From Pelargonium nanum (lineage: Eukaryota > Streptophyta > Magnoliopsida > Geraniales > Geraniaceae): 28,193 nucleotides of DNA. The position numbers and the translations under genes are program-made. The notes under the pieces are model-generated. The model was not told the DNA's origin and made no database searches. It saw only the letters and a list, made by a program, of their open reading frames with translations. The stretch's first letter is position 1. Every line of letters begins with the position of its first letter. The stretch lies in contig JAYMTF010000936.1 in the NCBI GenBank assembly GCA_036897485.1, positions 1 through 28,193 of the forward strand. Reading direction: 5' to 3'. Positions 9,258-19,184 of the stretch are shown here, one piece after another.

Positions 9258-12200
9258 ATTTAATAAATTTATAACTAACACCTAAGAACCACACGTTGAA
9301 ATGTATTAGAAAAGAAAACAGATCCACATATAACGCAAATAAATGTTCAATAACTTACAACAAAGCCAGGAAGGCGAGAAGCATCACGTGCTTGAGACTC
9401 GGAGTTCTCAAAGGGTGTAAGCTGACTCCCCAACATTGGAGACACAAACCCTAAGTTGTAGTTTGGAGAAGTATGAACCACCGAGTATTGATGGCCTCCA
9501 GACAGCGATGCAGTATCCTGCTTGGATTCATTGTACTCAGGAACTGTACTGGCAGAAGTATCACCATCACCTAGTGATGAATTTTCAGGTACTGGAGTAG
9601 ATGATTGTTCTTGATCACGAAGATCCCTTTCCTCATTAGTTGCCGATGCATTTTGATTGCTGCATCCAACAAACAAAACTTGTAAAAGAATTATAAAAAG
9701 GAAATACAAAGTTCCTACATGTGACTGGCATGCTCGTACCACACAAGCATGAGTGAGTGCAAGGATAAAAATGTGCTCATTTATTATTGTTACAAAAAGT
9801 AGGGAGATATTAGCTTTTCCAAGGGAGATCTGAAACTGCCAAGAAACTGAAGTGTGGCTTCCCTTGAAAAACTATTGCATAAATAGTTAACATATCCACC
9901 CAAATTTACTAATATTACAAGTCTAAACCCACCCTTAGGTCCTTATTACCTGAGTCAAGATTATATACTGCCATGCCTATGACACACAGCAAAATATTAA
10001 GACAATAACCCACAAATATTAATTTATTACGGACCTTGAGGCCTGTTCCTCCACAGTTGCTTCAATGACCTGAGAAGTTTCAGACACAGGTGTGGAGCTC
10101 TTATCACTCTCAGAACCACTGACATAGCTTGTATTTAATCCAAAATTTGCACCAAAACTTCCAAAACTCAATTTTGTTCTTTCAGATTCAGGGACATGGA
10201 TATGGTTTGGAAGTATAACATGCTGACGTTGTGGAAGTTGCAACACTTCCACCTTCCTTGGCAGTTTCGAGGTTGCTTTTTCTGAATAAAGGATTTCCGA
10301 ATCTGGCCGTGGCTGAGCACTAGCTTCAACTGAAACGGCAGGAACCTCAGATGTCACAGCTGGTCCAGGCCCTTGAGCAACAACAGGATTCGCAGGCTTT
10401 GGTTTCCACTCCTTGTTAGAACCAACTATTAAAGACAAAAATGCTTCAGACTTTAGGCAATTCATCCAACAAATATTAACACCAGAGCAATATTTTTTCT
10501 GTTACAGAAATGCTTCCCAGCTCTATAAGTCTAGTAGCAAAGTATCTCACTTTCAGTTGATTTTATCCATTTGAAGAAGATAGACTTCAAGACTTAAACC
10601 TAACCCTTTAATTAGGAATACAAGTTAGCCTTAATATTGAACAAAGTGTAGTTTTAAGGAAAAATATTCCATAATATTCAAACGTACTACAAAAAAATAA
10701 AGGGGCTCTTTTCTGGTGATGTATAAATGGTTTAAGAGGGCTAGAACGACCTTAGCATCTATAAAGGCTTCAAATTGACACATGGAAATAAAAAACCTAA
10801 CAACATTACAAAGCTGCAACAGCACAAGATGAGTGGAAAAAATTATTGTTCTGATTATAATGGATATGGTTAATAAAAACAAGGGAAAACCAAGTGAACT
10901 CTTTAGCTTCGAGAAATACTCCTGGATTATTTCAAAAATAAAGCATAGCGAATTAATACCTTTCTGAGATCCAACTACTTGTGAACGATTACTGTAATTA
11001 GAAGAAGGCCGACTAAGCGAAGAGCCACCTTGCATTGCAGATGAAGGTTGAGAAGACTCAGAGAGCTGATTCTTCCCACCTCCCTGTGATTTGATTGGCA
11101 TCTTCCCTTGAACAAAGGAGCTACTCCCCTCAGAAACTGCTGTATCAGCCATTAGGAATAACTAATCTGAGTTTAATCAAATTGCAAAATAAAAAGTACA
11201 ACAAATTGAAGAAGATTTTCAAGCTCTAACCAGAAGTTGACTTGTTCTCAGCAGATATTGCATTTTCTTCACCACTAGTTCGCTGGCTCCCCACTTCACG
11301 TTTAATTGTGCCCACAACACCGGGCTGCCGTGGATCATTAGATGGCAGCAATACAGGATCAGAAGATGAGAAACAACCTGCTGATGAAGAAGCTGGAGTC
11401 GTGGATGCCAAGCTATCACTGGAAATTGGTGTAGGCTGCCCATGCATGCCAGCTGTTCCAAAAGCAATGGAGGGGTTTTTGCTTGCATCATTAGGAGGCA
11501 GTGCACTACCCAGTGAATTAACATCAACAGATGAAGGGAGCACCTCATGTTGAACTTTATGACTTCCAGAACTTATATGGGAGCCGTATACCACACTTGA
11601 ACTTCCAGATGATGCAGCAGCAGCAGCAGGACCATTACTAATGACAGGCACAGAGCTGAAAAGAACAAATTATGATCATGTAACTACAAATTACTGAAGG
11701 CTCCTATAAACCATGTATCCTTTACATCTTCAGCACATGAGGACTAAAGTTAAGTGAGTTGGATTTCTTTTGTTACCTAGGTATTTCCTTGTTTTCAGCC
11801 TCCGGGGAGCTCACTGATGATGATCCACCCTTCTCTTTGACTTGATTAGTTCCACTCTGCTTTCCAGAGGCAGAATTCTTACCACCACCAGCATCTGACA
11901 GAAGTAATAAATAAGTTTACTGTTTCAGCTCGCCTTCACAATGTAAGAATATTCAAGCAAGCAAATTGGTACAATATATCTAAGCCATAATCATCAGATC
12001 ATTTATTCAGAAATATTATGATGTGGAATTTTTTAACATACTGGAACGAGAACATATTAACAAACACACAACAAAAACTAGTACACATAAAAAGATCAAT
12101 CCCACACTTAAAGAAAAGTGAATATTATAATTGATTACGATCATGGATGAGCTTATGAAATAATTGTTTACCATGTGATGCATAACGAGCAGAATAATTC

Positions 12201-15200
12201 CCACGACCGCCCCTACTTCCTCGTCCCTGTGTTCCAGGTCTCCACCGAGACTCCGCAGATTCTCTGTTGTTCAAACTCTGCAAACGGATGGTAACACATT
12301 ATAACCATACTGTACAAATCGTCAACTTGGCATACTGTACAAATCTTCAAAATAACCATACTGTATAATATGGCATACTGTAAAAATTTTAATTATATGG
12401 CATACTGTAAATATTTTTGAAGATTTTAATTAAATATATTTTTAAGTACCCAAGAAGTAGTACCCATATTGCATGTTGACCATACCCAAGAAAAAACGTT
12501 GTTCATTTCGGGTACATACCCAAAAGTACCCACAAAGTACCAGCACCCGTTACCGGTAGGTCCTCCTAGGAGTACCCGTGCTTCATAGCCGTCAGTTAAC
12601 TAAACACTCTCCCACTTTGCTCGTGTGAGTCACACGACTGATTTTTTTCTATAATACCCAAAGTGTTCTTTGTCCAATTAATATACAAAATACATTTGTC
12701 TTTTTTTATCAATATTTTATACATTTGTTCTTGAAGTGTTCATGATTATTCATTTGTTCTTGAAGTGCTCTTGCACAAATTATAAATTGAGCAAGCAAAT
12801 ACAAAGAAACACTGTACAAATTCAAAAGAAAACTAATTTAAGAAGACTAACTTCTCATAAAATTTCCAAACATTTTGACCTTTATAGAATGGCAAGTTAG
12901 TCATTTTAAATCTTAACCTAACAATGTCGATAACATTTTGATATTTTGAAACATTGTGGAGATAGTTGATGTAAAAAAATTCATGGAGCTAGATAAATAA
13001 GGGGGCATAGTTCAGGTTATCTAGATGAAGTTTCCCCATTATTTAACCCTGAACAGTTTGTAATATTTCAACTATCCCAACCCTACGCCAGTCCCAACCT
13101 CTGTTAAAAAAAAAAATTGTTGAATTGAACTGTCTGCAAATTACCCAAGCCAGGGGCATATTCACCACCACAGTATTTATGCATATTCACTTCATACAAT
13201 CAAAATAGAACAAATAATTTGAATTAATTGTCAGGGTTAAAAAAAAATGGCTAAGAGCAAATGCAGTTTTGCCAAGAGCATTACACTAGCAGCAATGCCC
13301 ATTCATTTAAGTCCAGAGTTCAATCTAATTGTACAAAACAGGATATAGATTTTGCATCACATAGCATGGATACTTAACAATATGAAAATGAGTTAAGAAA
13401 ATGCAGAATCCATGACATTCAAATGAGGATAAAACTATTTTACCTCTTTTCTTTTGTCACGTTTGCTTTTGACCTCATGAAATGGATCTGCAAAACCATA
13501 AAGTAAACTTGTATCTCATTCAGATCTATCATAGTTATTAAGAGCGCAAGGCGCACACCCAATTCTGAGGAAGATTAGGAGATACATGATAAAACATAAT
13601 TAAAAATAATTTTAGCACAATAATATCATAGAAATTCATAATTACTGCTAAATGTTAAATTTAAAATATTGATGATATATAAAATTGAAAGATTATAAAT
13701 AAATAAATAAACATTAGCAGGTAATTCAAGTCTCCATAAAACATAACATTTACTATTGTGTAGAGAGTCAATTATTCTATACAACATATCTAGAAAAGAG
13801 GAAAAATATATTCCTTTTTTTGTCCAGTAAAGTATAATATTTTTTTTTCATTATTTTGTTATTCTAAAAAAACACCCCCAAAAAAGCTTGATGTGTCTAA
13901 GACGCAACTTTTTACATCTACCACCTTTACCTCAAGCACAATTGAGGAGTGCAAGATGAATCTAATTTGATCTGACCATATATAGAGCACAAGCCCCTGA
14001 GCCTTGAGTAAGGTGGTTTAAATATTAACTGATAAGATACACTTTAATCTATAGTTTATAAAACACATAGTAGAAAAATATTACTCCATATTCATAAAAT
14101 AATGTATTGTCTGAATTTTTGCAAAAATGAAATGATAATATAATTAGTGTTTGACTTTCACTCAATAGCGAACATTTTTCTTTGTTGCAACATAACTCGT
14201 ATAGTTCTAACTAACTTATCATAAGGTTATTATTGATCATCCATGTATAAATCACTTGCGGAAAAGGAAAGAACACACTTATTTTGGGGACATTTTTTTA
14301 GTAAGCATGACATTCATTTTGTGACAGAGGGAGTGAAATATAAATCTAATACTTAAAATGCGGAAAAAAAACAATAATAATACCTCAACAGTCAAGCTGT
14401 TGTTCAATAATTCCTTCTTATAATTAAGATATGAGATGAGGTACATCTCCAAAATGCAATAACTTGCATCAGGTAGGATACACAACAAGATTGTTGAGGC
14501 TCCCAACTTTAAAACCCAAATAATTAGTCACATATAATATATAATAAAACTACCCATGTTTTACAGTGTACGTGTACTATATGGTTAGTAAAGCATTACA
14601 ACCAAGTTGGTAGTACATTATCTAGTTTTCAAGCTTTGGAATACATTGCAAGTTCATAATTCATTACAATGGAAACTTTGAAGTAAGCATTTGAGCCTTG
14701 GGAAAGCTATCAAGCAACATTGTAACCCTTGGTTACCTCTATTTGACTCAGACTACTAACTTGGAAGTTGGAACTTTTATTTACTATCTTTACATATCAA
14801 ATTTTATGCTATCACTTATACATAGAGTTATCTTACTTGTTAGGAGGGCTAAAGAGGCAAAAAACAGTTAAGCTAGAAAGTAACCACCATCAAACATGCC
14901 TTAGTGGTCCAACCAACAAAATCCATCACTCTGCTTGTTCTCCACAAGATTTGTATAAGCCATAATAAATTCTAATTCAAAAGGTTCTTTTTTCTTTTCA
15001 ACTCTTCTTAATTATAGAATTTCAACTTTAGATGAAGAGTATCACATCACGCACCGTGTCCATGCAGATGCTAATACGCTCCACCCCAATCCTGGTTCCC
15101 ATTCACAAGATAACAAATAAAGAATAATGCAATCATACAGGTGGAGACATAAAAATGAGAAAGAAATATATATTCACTTAAATGATTGTTGGTTTTATAC

Positions 15201-16385
15201 AGAATGGACAAACTCATGGGAATCGAAAAAGAGAATCAATTACATCACATAACGTTGGATTAGAACATTATTTAGTTTAACAGGTCTTCATGTGGTATCA
15301 CCCACCAGATGACACCATTTTGAAGCTCCTGTTAACAATTCCAACATCAGATATTCGACATGACTAACAGAAGTCTGGAATTACATAAAGAAAAGCATGA
15401 TAAAAATTAGTGTGTACAGTGGAGAAATTGACTAGTATACATCAAAGTGCTTGAGCCAACCACTGAACAGGCACTTCCCTGAATAACAAACTGCAAGATA
15501 TTATGAATGTCCATCTTTTTATTGAATGCCTGAGGTCAAAGACTTAAAGTATCTTCAATTACTCAAGCCATTACATCAATGCAGAAAACTTTCAATTCAT
15601 CAAATATAGTCCTTAATAATGAAGTGCATTACTTCTGAGCCTAAGGAAGAGAAACAAACTTCAAGTAACATTCAATTATTCAACAGTTTGAAAGGATAGT
15701 GAAAGTCCACTGCATATCCCAATAATAACAACCAGAAAAAAGATACATTCCTAAAAACCATCCTCATAAGCCTAAACTCCAACTCCATAAAAAGACTTGC
15801 AGCCATTCTGATGGCACACTAATTGCAGTGGGAAGAATACAATTCTTACAAATCTGGACTTTAGGAGACAGATTGATAAGAACCTAAATCCTAGGTCTTT
15901 CGTCACAGTTTTCACTTTTCAGAGCAGGACGAAGCGCAACACATAAAAAAACACTGCAAAAGCTTTTTCCTTTAATAACACACAAACATCATGAACCTAA
16001 TAGCAACCATGCCAACAGTAAGACCAATTCAATTTCCAATTTCCCAAAAGCCGAATCATATCAAATATCTAGAAAGCAGCACTAAACCAGCCCAACCGAG
16101 AGGTAAAAACACAGATCACAACTCCACATAAAGAACATCAAGATCAAACGCACATCAGGAAAATGGGAGCTAAAAATAGCGGCCGAGCTAAAAAGACACA
16201 GAGAAAGAGAGAGATTGAGTACCCTGAAGGAGAAGCTTCTGAGCAGTCTCGTTGGGATCCATAGAACACTCCTTGAGCATTGCGTAGATTTCCTCTTCAC
16301 TGTGGTGGCCCGTGATCTCCTTGATGTCCTGGATCGTCTTCCTCAAGCTGTTGGGGATGGAAACCCTAAACCCGGCACTGCTCAT
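7118..16385 (-). CDS. GBF-interacting protein 1-like (GIP1-like), 11 exons, 890 aa
   Basis: Exons on the minus strand, in transcript order: 16385-16223, 13487-13444, 12277-12172, 11894-11777, 11655-11231, 11139-10960, 10425-10035, 9659-9359, 9100-8942, 8295-7798 and 7405-7118. All introns are GT-AG, the phases join, and the total is 2673 nt. The N-terminus is the GIP1_N (DUF1296) domain at about residues 4-65, with RVSIPNSLRKTIQDIKEIT, EEEIYAMLKECSMDPNETAQ and DPFHEVKSKRDKRKE. A Gly/Arg-rich RGG-like stretch follows (RGSRGGRGNYSAR), then long Ser/Thr/Pro/Gln-rich low-complexity sequence. The C-terminus is Gln/Pro/Tyr-rich and ends QHSQINWPSNY. GIP1 of Arabidopsis binds G-box bZIP factors and raises their DNA binding, so a nuclear co-regulator role is inferred. 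The start at 16385 matches the family's usual MS.. start; an in-frame ATG at 16478 would add 31 residues. Confidence 0.9.
9227..9255. repeat. 29-bp poly(A)/poly(T) tract in an intron
   Basis: An uninterrupted A run of 29 bases on the plus strand lies in intron 8 (9101-9358) of the GIP1-like gene. On the transcript it is poly(U), ending about 125 bases after the donor. It is a mononucleotide microsatellite; no flanking duplication shows it to be a retroposon tail. Confidence 0.85.
12306..12410. repeat. Short degenerate repeat, catactgta motif x5
   Basis: The motif catactgta recurs at 12306, 12331, 12357, 12374 and 12401 (spacings 25, 26, 17 and 27) in AT-rich DNA, inside intron 2 of the GIP1-like gene (12278-13443). 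Confidence 0.7.
12440..12600. repeat. Possible degenerate transposon remnant (gtaccc-rich)
   Basis: Repeated tacccaa/gtaccc words and the phrase gagtacccgtgcttcatagc resemble the ends of non-autonomous hAT-type repeats of dicots. No clean terminal inverted repeats or target duplication could be drawn. A similar gtacccgacccgcgggtacc phrase lies at 16907-16926 in the spacer. The family assignment is a guess. Confidence 0.35.
13530..14030. repeat. Possible degenerate repeat in GIP1-like intron 1 (gcaaggcgc / gccttgag ends)
   Basis: The left side carries gagcgcaaggcgcacaccc and the right side agcccctgagccttgagtaa. Between them are further words of the same flavour (ctaagacgcaact, ctcaagcaca). 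Such words in opposite orientation resemble ends of a non-autonomous plant element. The arms are too diverged to align by eye, so boundaries are approximate. Confidence 0.3.
14084..14333. mobile_element. Degenerate Stowaway-like MITE in GIP1-like intron 1
   Basis: The left end ctccatattcataaaataa follows TA at 14082-14083. The right end is gtgacagagggag followed by TG, a decayed TA. Length is 250 bp. A second terminal-type motif, acttattttggggac, lies inside the right end, as in the copy at 1013-1263. The interiors also match: ctaactaacttatcataagg here against ctaactaacttattataaaa there. They are copies of one subfamily. The element lies in the 2735-bp first intron (13488-16222). Confidence 0.75.
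14336..16222 (-). other. Remainder of GIP1-like intron 1
   Basis: No coding exon, RNA gene or clear mobile element was found in this 1.9 kb of the first intron. It is AT-rich. Long first introns near the start codon sometimes carry expression-enhancing signals in plants, but nothing specific is visible. Confidence 0.6.
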
Positions 16386-16611
16386 CTTTACAGACAACGG
16401 AATACACGGATAGCTGCGTATATGAGAGAGAAATACAGTAACAAGAGATGCGATGGGAGATTGGGGGAAGAGAAGCAAATGCTAAGGAAAAGGGAAATTG
16501 GTGCGGCTGTGATTGCTTTTTGAATGATCTGTGACACACAAACAAACAGAAAAACAGTGCAGATAGAAGAAGAAGAAGAAGAAGAAGAAGGGGGAGAGAG
16601 GGAGGAAGCAA
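16386..16611 (-). promoter_or_regulatory. Probable 5' leader of the GIP1-like gene with an overlapping uORF
   Basis: The minus strand upstream of the start has an ATG at 16611 that opens an 81-codon frame (MLPPSLPLLLLLLL...) ending at 16366, past the main ATG at 16385 in another frame. An in-frame ATG at 16478 would extend the main protein by 31 residues. A GAA run at 16566-16590 (CTT on the transcript strand) is typical of plant 5' leaders. Whether the transcript reaches 16611 is not known. Confidence 0.45.
16566..16590. repeat. GAA/CTT microsatellite upstream of the GIP1-like gene
   Basis: About eight uninterrupted gaa units on the plus strand read as CTT on the transcript strand and encode the Leu run of the uORF. 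Such CT-rich triplet repeats are common in plant 5'UTRs. Confidence 0.85.
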
Positions 16612-16639
16612 AATGAAGTGTGAGGAGTGTAGGGCTTTT

Positions 16640-17440
16640 TGGTTTTTCCTTTGTTTTTTTATTCCTGGGTTAAAATACTCCCATATATTGGTCCCTCAAT
16701 TATTAGATTCCAACAATTTTGGTATTGAACTAATTTGAGTCATTTACAGGATAAAAAGAAATATGGGACATTTTTTAGTGGATCCATAGAGTTTATGACA
16801 TCATATTACATTTCACTCATATCCAATCAATTGAATTGGCGGAAGTAGAGCGATTTGTTGAATTCTAGATTTTTAATGAAGTCTCACTACTAGAGCTGGT
16901 AAAATGTACCCGACCCGCGGGTACCTGAAATCCAACCCGTTTTTTTGGCAGATTTGGGTAAAGTTCGGATTGGGTATAGTACAAGATTTTCGTAGCGGGT
17001 TAGGGTCGGTCGGTATACCAGAGAAAACAATGTGTTTTTATACCTAAAACTTGAAACTCGTTCATCAACTTGTACCCAAATTTAACTCAAATTGATGCCA
17101 CTTATAGTCATTGTCTTATTAGCAGCTAAACGTAAGGTAAAAACTAATTGGGTTAAACTACATTTCCTCAATTTATAAATGGACATATTGTACTTGTTAC
17201 TCTCTTTTTCATTTTATTTTAACTTTGTTGTACTTATTACCTAAAACATATGGTTACCTTCAATTTTATTGGTAACTTTTGAATGCTCTATACTCATGCA
17301 AACTTTTTCTATCAGGTAACCTAAACGAAAAATGGATATCTTTCGTTATGTGCTCTTCACTTAACTTGATTAACTATTTTGAAATTACCTATTTTTTTTT
17401 GTTTTATTATCTTGTTTGAAGAGCAGAGTGAGTTTTCATA
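16640..17440. other. Spacer upstream of the GIP1-like gene
   Basis: There is no gene. The first part is presumably the promoter of the GIP1-like gene, with a loose TATA-like caatatatgg on the minus strand near 16681-16690. Around 16900-17050 lies a gtacccgacccgcgggtacc phrase of transposon flavour with no definable ends. Confidence 0.5.
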
Positions 17441-17444
17441 TATG

Positions 17445-17690
17445 ATATGCTGGAAACTGTAAAATTCTGTCGAAAACTGCAAAAGTCCACCACAATTTGC
17501 ATAAATTTTGCCCGAAAAGTGAAAAGTTGTGCAAAAAACTGCAAACTAAACTGCTGGAATTTGCAAAAGTTAGCATGAAATCTACATAATTCGACTCGAA
17601 AAGTGCAAAATTATGCATGAAAAGTTCAAAATATTGCCAAAACGTGTAGAAATTTGTCGGATGCAGTAAAATCACACCGCCCATTCTCGA
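17445..17690. repeat. Degenerate tandem repeat, 42-bp period
   Basis: The core (c/g)gaaaa(c/g)tgcaaaa recurs at 17471, 17513, about 17555 and 17597, a spacing of 42 bp, with weaker half-period matches. On the minus strand one open frame reads as a 14-residue periodic hydrophobic pattern (HNFALFESNYVDFM, LTFANSSSLVCSFL, HNFSLFGQNLCKLW). I take that frame as a by-product of the repeat, not as a gene. Confidence 0.65.
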
Positions 17691-18501
17691 TTTTATCTTG
17701 TTTTTAGTATGTTGATTGATTTTCTTAGCGCTTTGGCTGGTGATGATGATGATAGTCGGTGTGTGTTGGTTTGAATAAAGTTTTCCCATATTGCGCGCAA
17801 TCGTGAGACTCTTGTGGGCTTGAACTCACCCTTTGGGCGAGGGTGATCGAATTTGGGCGAAGTTGACTCACACTTAAGAAAATTTTCAATATAGGAAATA
17901 TGGGAATAACAACTATCAAAAATAGGCGCATCAACTAATTAATTCCATTGGTGTGAATAACAACTAGAAAGTTATCGTTCCCGTTCGATCTCGTTCGACA
18001 ACCGATAATGGTGGTGGACACCAAATTAGATACAAAATAAAAATCAGAGTACTAAATTAAGTACCAAAAAATAATTAGTATGGACTAAAATTTAGTTACC
18101 AAATATGACAAATTTTTAGTATTCACAAGCATGCTATTTAGTTTAGAATCTGTGATTAATGTTGGTAAAGAAAACTAAAGTAGAATCAGTTAAACCAACT
18201 GATCATATATGGTTCCATCTTTGTCAACTTCATCATCATAAATTCAAATTCAAAATCATCAGCATCTTCATCTCGGCGAGGTGTGAAACTATGCTCTAAG
18301 TACCTTTATTGTGTTAATTGACTTTTTTTTATCTACAATATGGAATTGCATTACCTAATTTTCACATACACTCATGAATCATTTCTTTGAACATTTTTAG
18401 TTTCTAAATACACCCAACTCTTTAATTGCTTATTAATTTTTCTTTACCACATAGGTTGATATTCTCTTATTCACTAGTTCAGTAACTATGAAATTTAGAG
18501 G

Positions 18502-18988
18502 TTTCTCTTAATTAGGGGCACTCCGATTACCAGCTATTGATGTCAAGGTCTCGGACACCTGTGTAATTCAACCACTATCGGGTTTGATGGAAAAGAAGAA
18601 GCTAGTCCTCATTCTTTTGACTTTCAACTATATATATAAGATACAATCATCATTTTCAAGATCAAACTGGAAGATTTGTCGAGAGGACTGACAAAGACAA
18701 TCAGATCACAAAGAATGAAGAAATTCAGAGTCGAAGAGCAGTAAAAAACATAAGGGCATCGGATGGACCGAAGATTGGCGGCTTCTTAAGTGTAAGGCGT
18801 TTTGGTCATCTTTATAGCAATTGCTCGCATGTTTTGGAGAATGATCTCTTGTCATCTTTCTCCTAAGCTCTATTAGTCTTGTTGTTATGTTTTAGTTTTG
18901 TGTCGTTCTAGTTTGTTGTCTATTATGTTGTTGTAATGTGTTTGCTTAATTAATGAAGTTCTGGCTTATTATCAAAGAAAAAGAAAAA
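18502..18988 (+). mobile_element. 5'-truncated LINE-like retroposed fragment with A-rich tail
   Basis: A perfect 12-bp direct repeat, gaaatttagagg, flanks this segment at 18490-18501 and 18989-19000. The segment ends in an A-rich tail (tcaaagaaaaagaaaaaga) just before the right copy. A T/G-rich stretch with aattaatgaa precedes the tail, as in the 3' end of plant L1-type elements. The direct repeat and 3' tail are the hallmarks of target-primed insertion. No reverse transcriptase coding remains, so a retroposed transcript of another kind is possible. Confidence 0.7.
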
Positions 18989-19184
18989 GAAATTTAGAGG
19001 CAGAGAACAATAAAAGAGTTTCAGAACACAAATTCTTGTAACCATAACATAATCACATAAATGAAACACAGTCATGATCAATCTAGTTCTGATTTCTGTT
19101 AGCAAGTAGAAGTTTGATTTGAAGAATGTACAAATTGAGCATCAAGAACTTTTTATTGACAGGTTTTGGCGGCGCTCTTCTGGA

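Noticed and set aside
10631-11152. 173-codon minus-strand frame starting MADTAVSEG
   Set aside because: Only its first part is GIP1-like exon 6; its ATG lies in the upstream intron and its second half is intron read-through.
11242-11553. 103-codon plus-strand frame
   Set aside because: Antisense shadow of GIP1-like exon 5.
16188-16478. Longer GIP1-like start at 16478
   Set aside because: It adds 31 residues not typical of the family; the start at 16385 matches the usual N-terminus. Kept only as an alternative in the findings.
17436-17789. 117-codon minus-strand hydrophobic frame
   Set aside because: Its open state follows from a 42-bp tandem repeat; no family resemblance and no splice or promoter context.
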